NCBI GenBank assembly: GCA_964599835.1
Contig: CAZRHF010000125.1
Span: 1 to 6,083, forward strand
Origin: SFWF01 sp964599835
GTDB lineage: Bacteria > Bacillota > Clostridia > Oscillospirales > Acutalibacteraceae
DNA: 6,083 nt
Reading direction: 5' to 3'
This document shows positions 4,079-6,083 of the stretch, piece by piece. Position numbers and translations under genes: made by a program. Under the pieces are notes generated by a model. That model was not told the origin of the DNA. It saw nothing but the letters and a program-made list of their open reading frames with translations, and made no database searches. How positions within the stretch are numbered: position 1 is the first letter of the stretch; each line of letters begins with the position of its first letter.

Positions 4079-6016
4079 ATGAATTTTTACCCCGAAAAAA
4101 CGGCTGATTTCCCGCGAAATTCCACCGACAGGCTTTTTATCGACTATGATAACCGCTTCTCCTTCAGCGAGATAACCGATAAAACATCCCTTTTCGTCGA
4201 GAAAAATCAGCTTCTCGATACCGAGCTCTGGGAGCGCTTTGTTCACCAGTTTGAGATCCTTCCCGACGGCGAAAACCTCGCCTGGAGATGTGAATACTGG
4301 GGCAAGATGATGCGGGGCGCCTGCCTTGTATATTCCTACACAAAAAATCCCGAGCTCCTCAGCACCCTGACCCATACTGTGCGCCGTCTGCTGACAACGC
4401 AGGATGAGAGAGGCAGGATCTCCACCTATCCCGTGGCCGACGAGTTTCAGGGCTGGGATCTGTGGGGCAGAAAATACGTCCTTTTAGGTATGCAGTATTT
4501 CCTCGAAATAAACGGGGATGCGACCCTGGCCGAAGAGATCATCGCCTCTATGTGCCGTCAGGTAAACTACCTTATCTCAAAGCTGGGCAGAGACGAGGGC
4601 AAGATCTCCATCACCCGCACCTCCAAGCATTGGTACGGACTTAATTCCTCCTCGATCTTAGAGCCGATCGTCCGTCTTTATAACCTTACGGGGGATAAAA
4701 AATACCTGGATTTTGCGCAGTACATCGCCGATGAGGGCGGAACCTACGCCGAAAACATCTTCCGTTTAGCCGAGAAAAAACAGCTCCGCCTTTATCAGTA
4801 TCCCGTCACCAAGGCCTATGAAATGACCTCCTGCTTCGAGGGACTTTTGGAGCTCTACCGCGTGACCGGGACCGATTGGTATAAGACGGCGCTTCTGAAC
4901 TTTGCCGACCTTATCTTAGAGGACGAGCTGACCGTTATCGGATGTGCAGGCTGTACCCACGAGCTTTTCGACCGCTCGGCCTACCGTCAGGCCAACACCA
5001 CAAACTACCGCATTATGCAGGAGACCTGCGTCACCGTGACTCTGATGAAGTTTTTCACCCAGCTTCATCTGCTGACCGCCGACAGCCGCTATATCGACGC
5101 CTTTGAGACGGCCTACTATAACGCCTATCTCGGCTCGGTCAACACCGAAGGCGGACTTCCTAAGGATCATTCCGACCTTTTCACCCGCTATGACGCAAAG
5201 CCTGCCGTTATGCCATTTGACAGCTACTCCCCTCTTACCGCCGCCGAAAGAGGCTACGGCATAGGCGGATTTCAGCCGCTGGGTGACGAAAAATTCTACG
5301 GATGTTGCGTTTGCATCGCCGCGGCAGGTGTGGGACTTGTTCCCAAGGTCGCCTGCCTCACCGCCGAGGACGGCTTGGTTATAAATATGTACCTTCGCGG
5401 AAGCATCCGTACCAAAACCGCCAAGGGTACCCCTTTAGAGCTTATAACCGAGACCGAATATCCCAAAAACGGTGAAGTAAAGATCACCCTAAACCCCGAA
5501 TTGACCGAGGAATTCACCCTATATCTGAGAAATCCCGCCTGGAGCAAGGAAACTGCCGTAGCTGTAAACGGCGAGAAGGTTTCTGCCGACAAGGGCTATA
5601 TAAAAATCACCCGCTGTTGGAAAAAGGGAGACGAGGTCTCCCTCAGTCTTGATATGACCCCCGAGCTTATAAGGCCCTATATTTATGAGCCTATGGTGCT
5701 TATGAACAAGGTCATCTGGGGAGCAAACTCTATGACCCTGCCCACCTACGACGAGCAGGACCCTGAAGCACCCAAGCATTTCGCCCTTCGCAGAGGACCC
5801 CTTATGCTTGCCCGCGACCAGCGTACGGGGGACGATGTGGAATCTCCCGTCTCCCCCGCCCTGCCTCTGACCCTCACCGAAGCCGAGGTCGGTTTCGACA
5901 CCCTCTACGCCGCAAGGCTTGCCCTTGAAGACGGCAGTACGGTGCCCCTTTGCGACTACGGCTCAGCAGGAAAGCAGTATGATAAAAAGATCGCAGTATG
6001 GATGAGAACGAAATAA
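4079..6016 (+). CDS. DUF1680 / GH127-family glycoside hydrolase (probable beta-L-arabinofuranosidase)
   Basis: This 645-residue protein matches GH127-type enzymes in length. Known members release beta-L-arabinofuranose from plant glycans with a zinc-bound cysteine nucleophile. The expected site is visible: ETC at 315-317 supplies the Glu and Cys zinc ligands, and CC at 409-410 supplies nucleophile and ligand Cys (C417/C418 in Bifidobacterium HypBA1). E295 (THELFD) is the likely acid/base, though it lies 20 rather than 16 residues before the metal Glu. An alpha-helical barrel spans about 35-430 (WRCEYWGKMMRG, EFQGWDLWGRKYVLLGM, KAYEMTSCFEGLLELY), followed by beta-rich domains. After CC the sequence is VCIAAAG instead of the common PPN, so this is a divergent subgroup and substrate is uncertain. 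There is no signal peptide, so it should be cytoplasmic, acting on imported oligosaccharides. The start has only a weak site (AGGCAGG, 9 bases upstream). It is a single-gene unit. Confidence 0.88.
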   Translation: MNFYPEKTADFPRNSTDRLFIDYDNRFSFSEITDKTSLFVEKNQLLDTELWERFVHQFEILPDGENLAWRCEYWGKMMRGACLVYSYTKNPELLSTLTHTVRRLLTTQDERGRISTYPVADEFQGWDLWGRKYVLLGMQYFLEINGDATLAEEIIASMCRQVNYLISKLGRDEGKISITRTSKHWYGLNSSSILEPIVRLYNLTGDKKYLDFAQYIADEGGTYAENIFRLAEKKQLRLYQYPVTKAYEMTSCFEGLLELYRVTGTDWYKTALLNFADLILEDELTVIGCAGCTHELFDRSAYRQANTTNYRIMQETCVTVTLMKFFTQLHLLTADSRYIDAFETAYYNAYLGSVNTEGGLPKDHSDLFTRYDAKPAVMPFDSYSPLTAAERGYGIGGFQPLGDEKFYGCCVCIAAAGVGLVPKVACLTAEDGLVINMYLRGSIRTKTAKGTPLELITETEYPKNGEVKITLNPELTEEFTLYLRNPAWSKETAVAVNGEKVSADKGYIKITRCWKKGDEVSLSLDMTPELIRPYIYEPMVLMNKVIWGANSMTLPTYDEQDPEAPKHFALRRGPLMLARDQRTGDDVESPVSPALPLTLTEAEVGFDTLYAARLALEDGSTVPLCDYGSAGKQYDKKIAVWMRTK

Positions 6017-6028
6017 ATAAGACCCCGA

Positions 6029-6069
6029 AAGGGAGACACTTCGTAAAGAAGTAGTCTCCCTTGCTTTTT
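6029..6069 (+). terminator. Rho-independent terminator of the glycoside hydrolase gene
   Basis: AAGGGAGAC (6029-6037) pairs with GTCTCCCTT (6054-6062). The stem continues through ACTTC/GAAGT (6038-6042 with 6048-6052) after one bulged A (6053), giving 14 bp around a GTAAA loop. GCTTTTT follows. It begins 12 bases after the stop codon. Confidence 0.9.
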
Positions 6070-6083
6070 CTATAAATCAAAAA

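Noticed and set aside
5519..5779. Minus-strand open frames opposite the glycoside hydrolase gene (also at 4016-4375, 4916-5170, 5296-5592 and 5874-6080)
   Set aside because: All lie opposite a continuous, motif-bearing 645-codon gene and have no supporting start signals or recognisable domains.

Overview
The window looks like chromosomal DNA of an anaerobic, Gram-positive Clostridia bacterium, probably a gut-type Oscillospiraceae/Lachnospiraceae relative. The grounds are strong AGGAGG ribosome-binding sites, TTGACA/TATAAT-type promoters, a lipoprotein signal peptide used for a solute-binding protein, a NuoE-like subunit of the sort found in clostridial hydrogenases, and intergenic repeats of a type common in this group. 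The genus cannot be named from the sequence alone.

Left end (1-525): a NuoE/HndA-type [2Fe-2S] subunit runs leftward off the window edge. It has a near-ideal extended -10 promoter, and a Rex-like palindrome lies exactly over that -10. A second promoter points rightward from the same intergenic region.

Middle (553-3572): a tight four-gene operon, closed by a strong hairpin terminator. The order is Crp/Fnr-type regulator, substrate-binding lipoprotein, membrane permease and a compact ATPase. The last three make one importer of the nitrate/sulfonate/taurine (SsuABC/NitT-TauT) superfamily. The regulator is the first gene and probably controls this importer and possibly the divergent redox gene. 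The substrate is unknown. Permease translation appears coupled to the gene before it, and the ATPase stop codon lies in the loop of the terminator.

Intergenic (3573-4078): about 500 bp with no credible gene. It is packed with hairpins and inverted repeats. These look like two dispersed repeat families enclosed by a 9-bp inverted repeat at 3614-3932. A promoter for the next gene follows.

Right end (4079-6083): a single gene for a cytoplasmic DUF1680/GH127-type glycoside hydrolase (beta-L-arabinofuranosidase family) with the expected Glu/Cys metal-thiol site, then a long stem-loop terminator.

No rRNA, tRNA, CRISPR array, transposase or phage gene was seen. The most noteworthy points are the Rex-like operator, the unusual cysteine-rich Crp/Fnr regulator with its orphan importer, and the composite repeat. 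None of these amounts to a demonstrably new system.
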